In this document: piece by piece, positions 22,498 through 30,253 of the stretch
Position numbering within the stretch: the first letter of the stretch is position 1
How the letters are laid out: each line of letters begins with the position of its first letter
Source of the DNA: Cyanobium sp. CZS25K
GTDB lineage: Bacteria; Cyanobacteriota; Cyanobacteriia; PCC-6307; Cyanobiaceae
Direction of reading: 5' to 3'
Length of the DNA stretch: 64,000 nt
NCBI GenBank assembly: GCA_030373325.1
Contig: JAUCZB010000006.1
Location: forward strand, 62,001 to 126,000
Notes under the pieces: model-generated
What the model saw: the letters and a program-made list of their open reading frames with translations, nothing else
Databases searched by the model: none
What the model was told of the DNA's origin: nothing
Program-made: the position numbers and the translations under genes

Positions 22498-23526
22498 CTA
22501 CTTCTGCAGCTGCCGCAGGGTGCGGGCCATCTCGGGCAGTTTGTTGAAGACCGCGGAGCAGCGCAGCCAGAGCCGGTTGGGGATGGCGGGATAGCCGCTG
22601 ACCACTTCGCCGGCCGCGATCTCTCCGTGGATGCCGGATTTCGAGGAAGCGATGGCCCGATCGCCGATCACGGCCCGGTTGGCCACGCCCACCTGGCCCG
22701 CCAGGATCACGCCGCTGCCGAGCACGGCGCCGCCGGCGATGCCCACCTGGGCCGCCAGGGCACAGCCCTTGCCCGTGACGACGCCATGGCCCACGTGCAC
22801 CAGGTTGTCGATCTTAGTGCCGGCGCCGATGCGGGTTTCGCCCACGCTGGGGCGATCGATGGTGGAGCCGCAGCCCACCTCCACGCCCTCCTCGAGCACC
22901 ACCCGGCCGGTCTGGGGCATCTTCACCCAGCCAGTGGCGGTGGGCACGAAGCCGAAGCCCTCCGCCCCGATCACCGCCTGCGACTGCACCACGCAACCCG
23001 CCCCGAGGCGGCTGCCGGGATGGATCACGGCGTTGGCGTGGATCTCGCAGCCTTCGCCGAGCTGCACATCCTCGTACAGAACGACACCGGGGTGGAGCAC
23101 ACAGCCACGGGCCACCACGCAACCGGCTCCGATCACCGCATGGGCGCCCACATGCACCTCGCTGGCCACGCTGGCGCCCGGGTCGACGACGGCGCTGGGA
23201 TGGAGGCCCGGGGGCCTCGGGGTGGGGGGATAGAGGGCCGTGAGGGCCTCGGCGAAGCCGAGACGGGGATGCTTCAAGGCCACCCAGGCCAGGCCCCGGT
23301 CGGTGGCCAGCTGCTGCAGCTCCTCGTCGAGGGGCAGGAGCAGGGCGGCGGCACCGCTGGCGGAAAGGGCAGCGGCCAGGGCGTTGCCGGCTTCAAGGAA
23401 GGCCAGCTGGCCGGCCCCGGCGCGATCGAGTGCTTCGGCGCCGCTGATCTCCGGATCAGCGGCCAGATGGCGGGGACTGCCCGCCTCCACGGCGCCGATC
23501 CGGCTGAGCAGGCTGCTGAAACGCAT
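22498..23526 (-). CDS. lpxD: UDP-3-O-acylglucosamine N-acyltransferase
   Basis: Left-handed beta-helix hexapeptides; [43 protein letters not shown] at 23526. Confidence 0.92.
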   Translation of the reverse strand: MRFSSLLSRIGAVEAGSPRHLAADPEISGAEALDRAGAGQLAFLEAGNALAAALSASGAAALLLPLDEELQQLATDRGLAWVALKHPRLGFAEALTALYPPTPRPPGLHPSAVVDPGASVASEVHVGAHAVIGAGCVVARGCVLHPGVVLYEDVQLGEGCEIHANAVIHPGSRLGAGCVVQSQAVIGAEGFGFVPTATGWVKMPQTGRVVLEEGVEVGCGSTIDRPSVGETRIGAGTKIDNLVHVGHGVVTGKGCALAAQVGIAGGAVLGSGVILAGQVGVANRAVIGDRAIASSKSGIHGEIAAGEVVSGYPAIPNRLWLRCSAVFNKLPEMARTLRQLQK

Positions 23527-23583
23527 TCCCCAGGGGGCGGACGGCCCGGATCGTAGGCCCCACACCCACCGGCGGGCGGGGCA

Positions 23584-24357
23584 TCAGGGGGCCGGATCGA
23601 GCAGCTCCCGCAGGGGCACGAAGCGGTAGCCGCGGCGGCGCAGGTCGGGAATGAGGCGGCGCAGGGTGTCCAGGGTGCGGCCGCTCAGGGCCGGCGTGTC
23701 GTGCAGCACCAGGATCCCGCCGGGGTGGGCGTTGATCCGCACGAAGAGGCGCACGAACCAGAGGGGCGGTCGCAGGGTGTCCCAGGGGAAGATCGAACCC
23801 AGCACCAGCCGGTAGGAGCGGGCGGAAAGCCCGTCGAGCATGCGTTGGTGGAACCAGCCCCCTCCGGGCCGGAACCAGCGCCAGCGCACCTGGGCAGGAG
23901 CGGCGGCCCGTTGGATCACCCGTTCGGTGTCGGCCAGCTGCTGCTGGAAAACAGGCGGCGCCAGGGCAGCGGCCCGCTCGTCGCGCCAGAGGTGGTTGCC
24001 GAGCTCGTGGCCCTGCTGCAGGGCGCGGCGGGCAAAGCGATGGTCCCGCTCCAGATGGGAGCCGATCAGGAAGAAGGTGGCCGGCACCTGGAGCTCCCGC
24101 AGCAGGGCCAGCAGGGCCTCCGAGCCGGGGCCGCTGGGGCCGTCGTCGATGGTGAGGGCCAGCCGTCGGCCCCGACCCGGCCCACAGAAGACCACGGCCG
24201 GGAACAGGGGCACGAGCAGGACGCGGATCAGCAGCGAAGGCAGCAGCACCACGAAGACCACCAGATCCAGCAGCAGGATCACCGCCAGGACGGCCAGGAG
24301 CAGGGACATGGGCAGGGCCGGGCGGAAGCTGGCCGGAAGGCCTAAGAACGATGACAC
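23584..24357 (-). CDS. Membrane-anchored polysaccharide deacetylase (NodB domain)
   Basis: N-terminal TM; LTIDDGPSGPGS; ATFFLIGSHLE; GHELGNHLW; ILVLHDTPAL. Confidence 0.85.
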   Translation of the reverse strand: MSSFLGLPASFRPALPMSLLLAVLAVILLLDLVVFVVLLPSLLIRVLLVPLFPAVVFCGPGRGRRLALTIDDGPSGPGSEALLALLRELQVPATFFLIGSHLERDHRFARRALQQGHELGNHLWRDERAAALAPPVFQQQLADTERVIQRAAAPAQVRWRWFRPGGGWFHQRMLDGLSARSYRLVLGSIFPWDTLRPPLWFVRLFVRINAHPGGILVLHDTPALSGRTLDTLRRLIPDLRRRGYRFVPLRELLDPAP

Positions 24358-24432
24358 CGGCAGGGCGCCATGGACCGCCAGCGGCCGCTGTGGCTATGGC
24401 TGGTTTTCGGATCTGTTTGCCTCGGTGACGCC

Positions 24433-26802
24433 ATGACCGCCCCGAAGAAAGCCTCCGCTGCCGGCACGCCGGCCCTGCGGGGGCAGGCCCGCACGGTGAT
24501 CTACTGCCACGGCATCTCGAACATGCCTCCTGAGGGGGTGCTGCGCTCGGAGTGGGACCGCGCCCTGTTCGGCTCCGACCAGGGGGAGCGCACCCGCATG
24601 GCCTACTGGGTGGACCGGGAGCGCTACCCGGAGACCGCCGGCGTCTCCACCCGGGCCATCGGCGACGACCGGGCGACGCTGCAGATGGGGGCGGAGGCGC
24701 TGCTGGCCGCCTCGATCCGGGACAGCGACGACCGGGAGGAATCGGCGGCCTTCGTGGCCGCCGTGACGAAGCAACTGGAGGAGGCCGCCCAGACGGCGGC
24801 CCAGCGGGGGGCGCCGATGGGAGGGGCCGCGACGAAATCGATGGAGGTCAAGGGGCTGTGGAGCCCGGTGACGGCCCTGTTCACCCAGGCGTTCCTGGCC
24901 GATGTGAACGACTTCCTGTTCAACAAGACCAAGCGCACACGGATGGTGCAGACGGTGAAGGACCGGGTGACCACGGGAGGGGGGCCCTTCGTGGTGATCG
25001 GCCACAGCCAGGGGAGCATGGTCACCTATCAGGCGCTGATGGAACTGGGCGCTGCGCTGGAGGTGGACCTGTACCTCACGATCGGCTCCCCTCTGGGGCT
25101 GCCCCAGGTGACCGACGTGCTGCACAAGTGGTACGGCAAGACGTTGCCGATTCCGCCCGGGGTGAAGCGCTGGGTGAACATCGCCCAGGACGGCGACATC
25201 GTCTGCCTGGATCAGACCCTGGCCGATGAATACAGCGCCAGCGGAAAACCGCCGGTGCTGGATGAAAGGGTGCCGGGGTTCGTCTGGCCGCCCAGCAAGG
25301 CCCATTCCGCCAGCCGCTATCTGTCGCGTCAGTCGACCCAGGAAACGGTGATGGCGGCGCTGGAACGCTCCCGTTTCCAGCCGGTGAGCCCGATGACAGT
25401 GGCGCGCAATCTGGCCGATTCCCTGGATGCGGACGCCATGGTGCGGGTGCCGGTGCTGATCGAACTGCTGGAGCGCAACCTGCTGACGGGAAGCAGCTCA
25501 GGGGCATCCGCTGCCGGTGACGGGGGCGATTCGCTGCAGGGGGCCCGCCAGAAGGTGCTGGCGTGGATCGAGAAGAACGTGCTGAAGGATCCGATCACCG
25601 CCGAGACGGTGTTTCTGGAGGACCAGCTCGACCGCTACGTGTCGGTGAATCTGACCCGCGCCGAGGTGGAAACCCTGGCGGCCGCAATGAGCCAGCAGTA
25701 CGGCGCCGCCTCACCGGCCGTGTACCGGATGTTCAGCAACAGCAAGAAGAAGGCGCTGATCCGGGAGTCGATCCACACCGTGCAGGCCCGCACCGCCCAG
25801 CTGGGGTACAACGCCTGCGGCCAGGGGATCACCTGGGCCGTGCTCGACACGGGCATCGACAACCGCCATCCCCACTTCCACAACCCCGCCTTTGCCCCTG
25901 AGGGCACGATCGCCGCCGAATGGGACTGCACCGCAAGGGGGCCGGTGCAGCCGGGCAGTGGCAACGACGCCAACGGCCATGGCACCCATGTGGCCGGCAT
26001 CATCGCCGGGGGGCTGCAAGCGGTGGGGGGCGAGGGGGGGCCGGACATGCTGGCCATGGCCCCCAAGGCCCGGCTGGTGACCTACAAGGTGCTCGCCGAC
26101 AACGGCAGCGGCTACGACGCCTGGATCATCAAGGCGATCGACCACATCTGGAAACAGAACCAGGACGGGCGGCGCCTGGCGATCCAGGGGGTGAACCTGA
26201 GCCTGGGGGGCTCCTTCGATCCGGCCAGCTTCGGCTGCGGCGATTCACCGCTGTGCGCCTCCCTGCTGCGGCTGGTGCGCCAGGGGGTGCTGGTGGTGCT
26301 GGCGGCGGGCAACGAGGGCAGCGGCGACATCGTGGTGGATGGCTTCAACGCCACCCGCTCCTTTGATCTCTCGATCGGCGATCCCGCCAACCTGGAGGAG
26401 GCGATCGCCGTGGGCTCGGTGCACCCCACCCTGCCCCACCGCTACGGCACCTCCTATTTCTCCTCGCGGGGACCCACCGCCGACGGCCGCCTGAAGCCCG
26501 ATCTGGTGGGCCCGGGGGAGCAGATCCGCTCGTGTCGCAGCAGCAGTGATCCCAAACGCACCCCCACGCGCGGCAAGGGGGAAAGCGTCGATGGTCTGTA
26601 TGTCGCCCTCTCCGGCACGAGCATGGCGGCCCCCCACATCTCCGGCCTGCTGGCGGCCTTCCTGTCGGTGCGCACCGAGTTCATCGGCTATCCCGACCGG
26701 GTGAAGCAGATCCTGTTGAGCCACTGCACGGATCTCAAACGCGACCGCTACCACCAGGGGGCGGGCCTGCCGAATCTGTCGAAGATGCTGCTGGAAACAT
26801 GA
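24433..26802 (+). CDS. Fusion: N-terminal alpha/beta-hydrolase-like domain + C-terminal S8 subtilisin-like peptidase
   Basis: N-part TVIYCHGISN and FVVIGHSQGSMVTYQAL; C-part VLDTGIDNRHPHF, NGHGTHVAGIIAG, LAAGNEGSG, SGTSMAAPHISG: complete D/H/S subtilase triad. Alternative upstream start at 24370. Confidence 0.85.
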   Translation: MTAPKKASAAGTPALRGQARTVIYCHGISNMPPEGVLRSEWDRALFGSDQGERTRMAYWVDRERYPETAGVSTRAIGDDRATLQMGAEALLAASIRDSDDREESAAFVAAVTKQLEEAAQTAAQRGAPMGGAATKSMEVKGLWSPVTALFTQAFLADVNDFLFNKTKRTRMVQTVKDRVTTGGGPFVVIGHSQGSMVTYQALMELGAALEVDLYLTIGSPLGLPQVTDVLHKWYGKTLPIPPGVKRWVNIAQDGDIVCLDQTLADEYSASGKPPVLDERVPGFVWPPSKAHSASRYLSRQSTQETVMAALERSRFQPVSPMTVARNLADSLDADAMVRVPVLIELLERNLLTGSSSGASAAGDGGDSLQGARQKVLAWIEKNVLKDPITAETVFLEDQLDRYVSVNLTRAEVETLAAAMSQQYGAASPAVYRMFSNSKKKALIRESIHTVQARTAQLGYNACGQGITWAVLDTGIDNRHPHFHNPAFAPEGTIAAEWDCTARGPVQPGSGNDANGHGTHVAGIIAGGLQAVGGEGGPDMLAMAPKARLVTYKVLADNGSGYDAWIIKAIDHIWKQNQDGRRLAIQGVNLSLGGSFDPASFGCGDSPLCASLLRLVRQGVLVVLAAGNEGSGDIVVDGFNATRSFDLSIGDPANLEEAIAVGSVHPTLPHRYGTSYFSSRGPTADGRLKPDLVGPGEQIRSCRSSSDPKRTPTRGKGESVDGLYVALSGTSMAAPHISGLLAAFLSVRTEFIGYPDRVKQILLSHCTDLKRDRYHQGAGLPNLSKMLLET

Positions 26803-26919
26803 GCCGTACAGCCGATGGTAGGCGTGTTGCTGGTTGGAATCGCGGGGGCGGATGGCACAAGGCGACGTTGGGCTCTGCCAAGATGGTTCACAAGATTCAG
26901 TCGAACGTAGGAAACTGCA

Positions 26920-27942
26920 TTGCAAAAGCCTGACATTCCAAAAGACGAACAAGCCCGACTTGAGACACTTTGGACACTCGATATCCTGGATACCCTGCCT
27001 GAGGAACGTTTCGACCGGCTGACACGCATCGCCAAACGGATGTTCCGGGTGCCGATCGCGCTTGTCAGTCTTGTGGATGAGAACCGCCAGTGGTTCAAGT
27101 CGTGCATAGGCTTAAGCGCAAGCGAAACATCGCGCGACATTTCATTTTGCGGCCATGCGATTCTCGGTGACGAAGTTTTCATCATACCCAATGCCATAGA
27201 AGACCCACGATTCGCTGACAATCCCTTGGTTTTGGGTGAGCCGAATATTCGTTTTTATGTCGGATGCCCACTCTCTCTGAGTGACCACAAACTGGGAACT
27301 CTGTGCCTTATTGACCAGAAGCCAAGAAGCTTTGAAGATGAAGACGTCGAAGCACTGAAAGACCTTGCGTCCATGGTAGAGCGCGAACTCGCGGCCGTTC
27401 AACTGGCGACGTTGGACGAGCTGACCAAGATTTCAAATCGTCGGGGCTTTATGGTGCTGGCTCAGCACAGCCTGAGCCTCTGTGCCCGGCAGAAGATTCC
27501 CGCAGCACTGGTTTTCCTGGACCTGGACAGATTCAAGCCCATCAACGACAAGTTTGGACATGCGGAAGGCGATCGGGCATTAGTTGCATTTGCCAATCAG
27601 ATGAAGAGTAGCTTCCGGGATTCAGACCTTTTCGCGCGGCTGGGAGGCGACGAGTTTGTCGTATTGCTCACCAATACTTCGAAACAACAAGCAGAGGCAA
27701 TCATCGAGAAGTTCAATCGCTCATTGACAAGGAACTATCAAGAAGCATGTCGCGGGTACGCCATTACATTTTCCCATGGCATCGTGGAATTCGATCCGGA
27801 AAAACATCCTGCCGTCGAAGAGCTGCTGGCGAATGGTGACGCGCTGATGTATGAAGTAAAAAGAGCAAAGCGGTGCTATCTCAAGCCAATGGGGATTCTG
27901 ACTGCTTCAGAGACCCTACCCAACCGATCGCTTCTGCCTTGA
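26920..27942 (+). CDS. GAF-domain diguanylate cyclase (GGDEF)
   Basis: GAF region (RMFRVPIALVSLVDENRQWFKS...CGHAIL) then RDSDLFARLGGDEF: intact GGDEF with RxxD I-site 5 aa upstream; TTG start. Confidence 0.9.
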   Translation: MQKPDIPKDEQARLETLWTLDILDTLPEERFDRLTRIAKRMFRVPIALVSLVDENRQWFKSCIGLSASETSRDISFCGHAILGDEVFIIPNAIEDPRFADNPLVLGEPNIRFYVGCPLSLSDHKLGTLCLIDQKPRSFEDEDVEALKDLASMVERELAAVQLATLDELTKISNRRGFMVLAQHSLSLCARQKIPAALVFLDLDRFKPINDKFGHAEGDRALVAFANQMKSSFRDSDLFARLGGDEFVVLLTNTSKQQAEAIIEKFNRSLTRNYQEACRGYAITFSHGIVEFDPEKHPAVEELLANGDALMYEVKRAKRCYLKPMGILTASETLPNRSLLP

Positions 27943-28055
27943 GCGGCTGAAGCTGAAGATCAGACCAGAAACCAAAGATCAGAGATGATTCCGAAAGCAG
28001 GCGTGGATCATTTGAGGTCCGGATCTACACTGACACTGGCAGTCAACCTTCACTT

Positions 28056-28460
28056 GTGCAGCCCATGCGGAAAAGAGTGCTCACTGTGGTGGTGGCTCTG
28101 ACGATGGGTTCAACGCCGTCCTGGGCTGTGCCAGCACCGTCAGCCTGTGATGCGGCAGTCGGCACCTGGGATTACGTCTCGCCGAGCAAACCCGGCAGGG
28201 CGGTGGTGACGAAGCTGGCCGACGGTCGCCATCACCTGGTGTGGATCGTATCCGAAGCAGGCGCCACGGCCGCCGGCGCCTGGGAGGCCACCTGCGAAGG
28301 GTCCCGCAGGACGTGGCGGATCCTTTTCCCATCGGATCCAGGCACCGTGGGGTTGAAGGTGGTGGAGGAGTTTGAGGTGAGCGGCGACGCGATTCGCTTC
28401 TGGCTGCTGGGGCCTGATGGCAAGCGTGGTCCGATCGGTGGCGCCCGGCGTCTCCCCTGA
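28056..28460 (+). CDS. Exported hypothetical protein
   Basis: Signal peptide MRKRVLTVVVALTMGSTPSWAVP followed by a small soluble domain. Confidence 0.5.
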   Translation: MQPMRKRVLTVVVALTMGSTPSWAVPAPSACDAAVGTWDYVSPSKPGRAVVTKLADGRHHLVWIVSEAGATAAGAWEATCEGSRRTWRILFPSDPGTVGLKVVEEFEVSGDAIRFWLLGPDGKRGPIGGARRLP

Positions 28461-28495
28461 GACGTCCGCCAAGGGAAAGCTGAGCAAAACCCGCC

Positions 28496-29341
28496 CTAAG
28501 ACCCACCTGACAGACCCACCTGCACACTCTGCTCATTGAGAAAGTAGTTCGGGTCAAAAGCCTTCAGCTTTCGATCCATCTCAAGGTCCTGTTTCACTGG
28601 ATCATCCAGCCGGAGACAGTCGGTGGGTTGGCTTTCCATGCACAGCAATGGAATGACAATGTCACTCTTGTCATACCCCCATTCCAGCATCCTTCCACCC
28701 CACAGGCCTTTCCCCCTAGGGGGCTCCCGCGTCAGAACGGGGACCAGCACATCCACCTGGGCAGCATAGGATCCCGAGGGCAGGGTCACAATCAGGGAGC
28801 GATGGATGGTTTCACCGGGATTGATGTGATCGTCCACGAACAACTTGCCAGCCGCTTCGGTTGGGTAAGGCTGGAGTTCCGCTCCCCTCTCCACGTGAAA
28901 GGCGTCGAAGGGTCCTTTGGCCCGCTCAGAAAAAGTTGATCGATTCAGCAACTGGCGACGAATCGGGAACATCTCCCAGAAGCTGCTGAGCAGGTAGAGC
29001 CTGCGATGGCTGGCGTTGGTGGCGCTGACCTTCAGTTCCCGCTGAAGCGACGCTTGCGAGCGATCGCTCGGCCCACCACCGGCGATCGGAGTCAGGCTGA
29101 TCTCAAGACTGATGCTGGCTGGCGCCTGGGAAGGCACATAGATCTCCTTCCAGATGAAGGTGTAGATCCCCCAGGAGGCGGCGATGATGATGCCCAGCGT
29201 CTTGACCCAATCGTGAAGCAAGGGCGAGCGCATCCAGGCGCGCAGGCGGAATGGTCCTGTCGTGGCATGGGCGGAGGGCATTCCCTTTCTGGGCCGCTTC
29301 TCACTGTCTCCAGGTGACTTGTTCGGGGCTTCGCTGCTCAC
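28496..29341 (-). CDS. Single-TM membrane-anchored hypothetical protein
   Basis: Cytoplasmic N-term, one TM (TLGIIIAASWGIYTFIW), extracytoplasmic domain; same strand and immediately downstream of the metallopeptidase-like gene. Confidence 0.55.
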   Translation of the reverse strand: MSSEAPNKSPGDSEKRPRKGMPSAHATTGPFRLRAWMRSPLLHDWVKTLGIIIAASWGIYTFIWKEIYVPSQAPASISLEISLTPIAGGGPSDRSQASLQRELKVSATNASHRRLYLLSSFWEMFPIRRQLLNRSTFSERAKGPFDAFHVERGAELQPYPTEAAGKLFVDDHINPGETIHRSLIVTLPSGSYAAQVDVLVPVLTREPPRGKGLWGGRMLEWGYDKSDIVIPLLCMESQPTDCLRLDDPVKQDLEMDRKLKAFDPNYFLNEQSVQVGLSGGS

Positions 29342-29357
29342 GGGCTCAGGTGCTCCC

Positions 29358-30194
29358 TCACTTCTGGCCGGAGAAACGGGGCACTTGCCTCGGGCAGGGG
29401 GCGTTGGGCAGCCTCCGGCAACGGCGATGGATCACCCCCAGCGTGTTCAAGACGGCCCGATCTGTTCCCGTGGCCAGCTCCGTCAGCAGGGCTGGATCGG
29501 GGACCTGGTCCATGGCGAGCTGGGCCATGGATGCATCGGAGCAGCCGCCAAGATCCGTCACCCCAAGGCCGGTGAGCAAGGCATAGGAGCGCTGGCTGCG
29601 GGTCCCCATCTGCTCAGCCGCGGCGGTGGCGTACGCCCGATTGGCCGGGGCGACGAGCTGATCGGGCTTCGGGGGGGCCTGGGGCCTGGGTTGCAGGTTG
29701 GTGCCACCGATCAGGACCCCCGCCAGGCAGTTGGCCTGGAGGTTGGCGGCGGCAGGTGGCAGGAGCGACGTCGGACGGCTGCCAAGGATGGCCTTGGCGA
29801 GGCCGACCCCGACCCAATAGACCACGCCCCACTCCCCATGGCGGCTGGCCTCCCTGGCCAGCCTGGTGCGATCCAGCAGCACCTTGCCGCTGGCGGCGCA
29901 AAACAGGGCAGGGCTCTGCGCTCCTGTTGCCACGCTGGCCGCCGCGTTGGCGCCAGAACAGACCGCCAGCGGCGTCTGGCCAGGGGGAAGCACCTCGATC
30001 GCCGGCCACAGCAGCGTTGCGGTGCCGGGATCCGCGTTCCAGGTCTGGCGGAGCTGGGTGGCGATGCTCTTCACCGTGCTGTCCAGTTCAGCGGAGTCGA
30101 CGGCAGGGGCGGCGGCCGCAGCGGCCATCGGCGCGAGCGGTGATGTTGTGCCCAGCAGAGCGCCCAGTGCCGCAGACCCCAGGTGTTTTCGCAT
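29358..30194 (-). CDS. Exported protein resembling a YpfJ-type neutral zinc metallopeptidase lacking HExxH
   Basis: Signal peptide MRKHLGSAALGALLGTTSPLAPMAAAAAAP; ALFCAASGKVLLD and LQANCLAGVLIGG resemble conserved blocks of that family, but no HExxH in between. Could start at 30257. Confidence 0.45.
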   Translation of the reverse strand: MRKHLGSAALGALLGTTSPLAPMAAAAAAPAVDSAELDSTVKSIATQLRQTWNADPGTATLLWPAIEVLPPGQTPLAVCSGANAAASVATGAQSPALFCAASGKVLLDRTRLAREASRHGEWGVVYWVGVGLAKAILGSRPTSLLPPAAANLQANCLAGVLIGGTNLQPRPQAPPKPDQLVAPANRAYATAAAEQMGTRSQRSYALLTGLGVTDLGGCSDASMAQLAMDQVPDPALLTELATGTDRAVLNTLGVIHRRCRRLPNAPCPRQVPRFSGQK

Positions 30195-30253
30195 GGGTTG
30201 GGAACGAGAACAGCCTGCCGCCGTCTCAGTTTGCCTGCTGTGCAGAACTTGGC

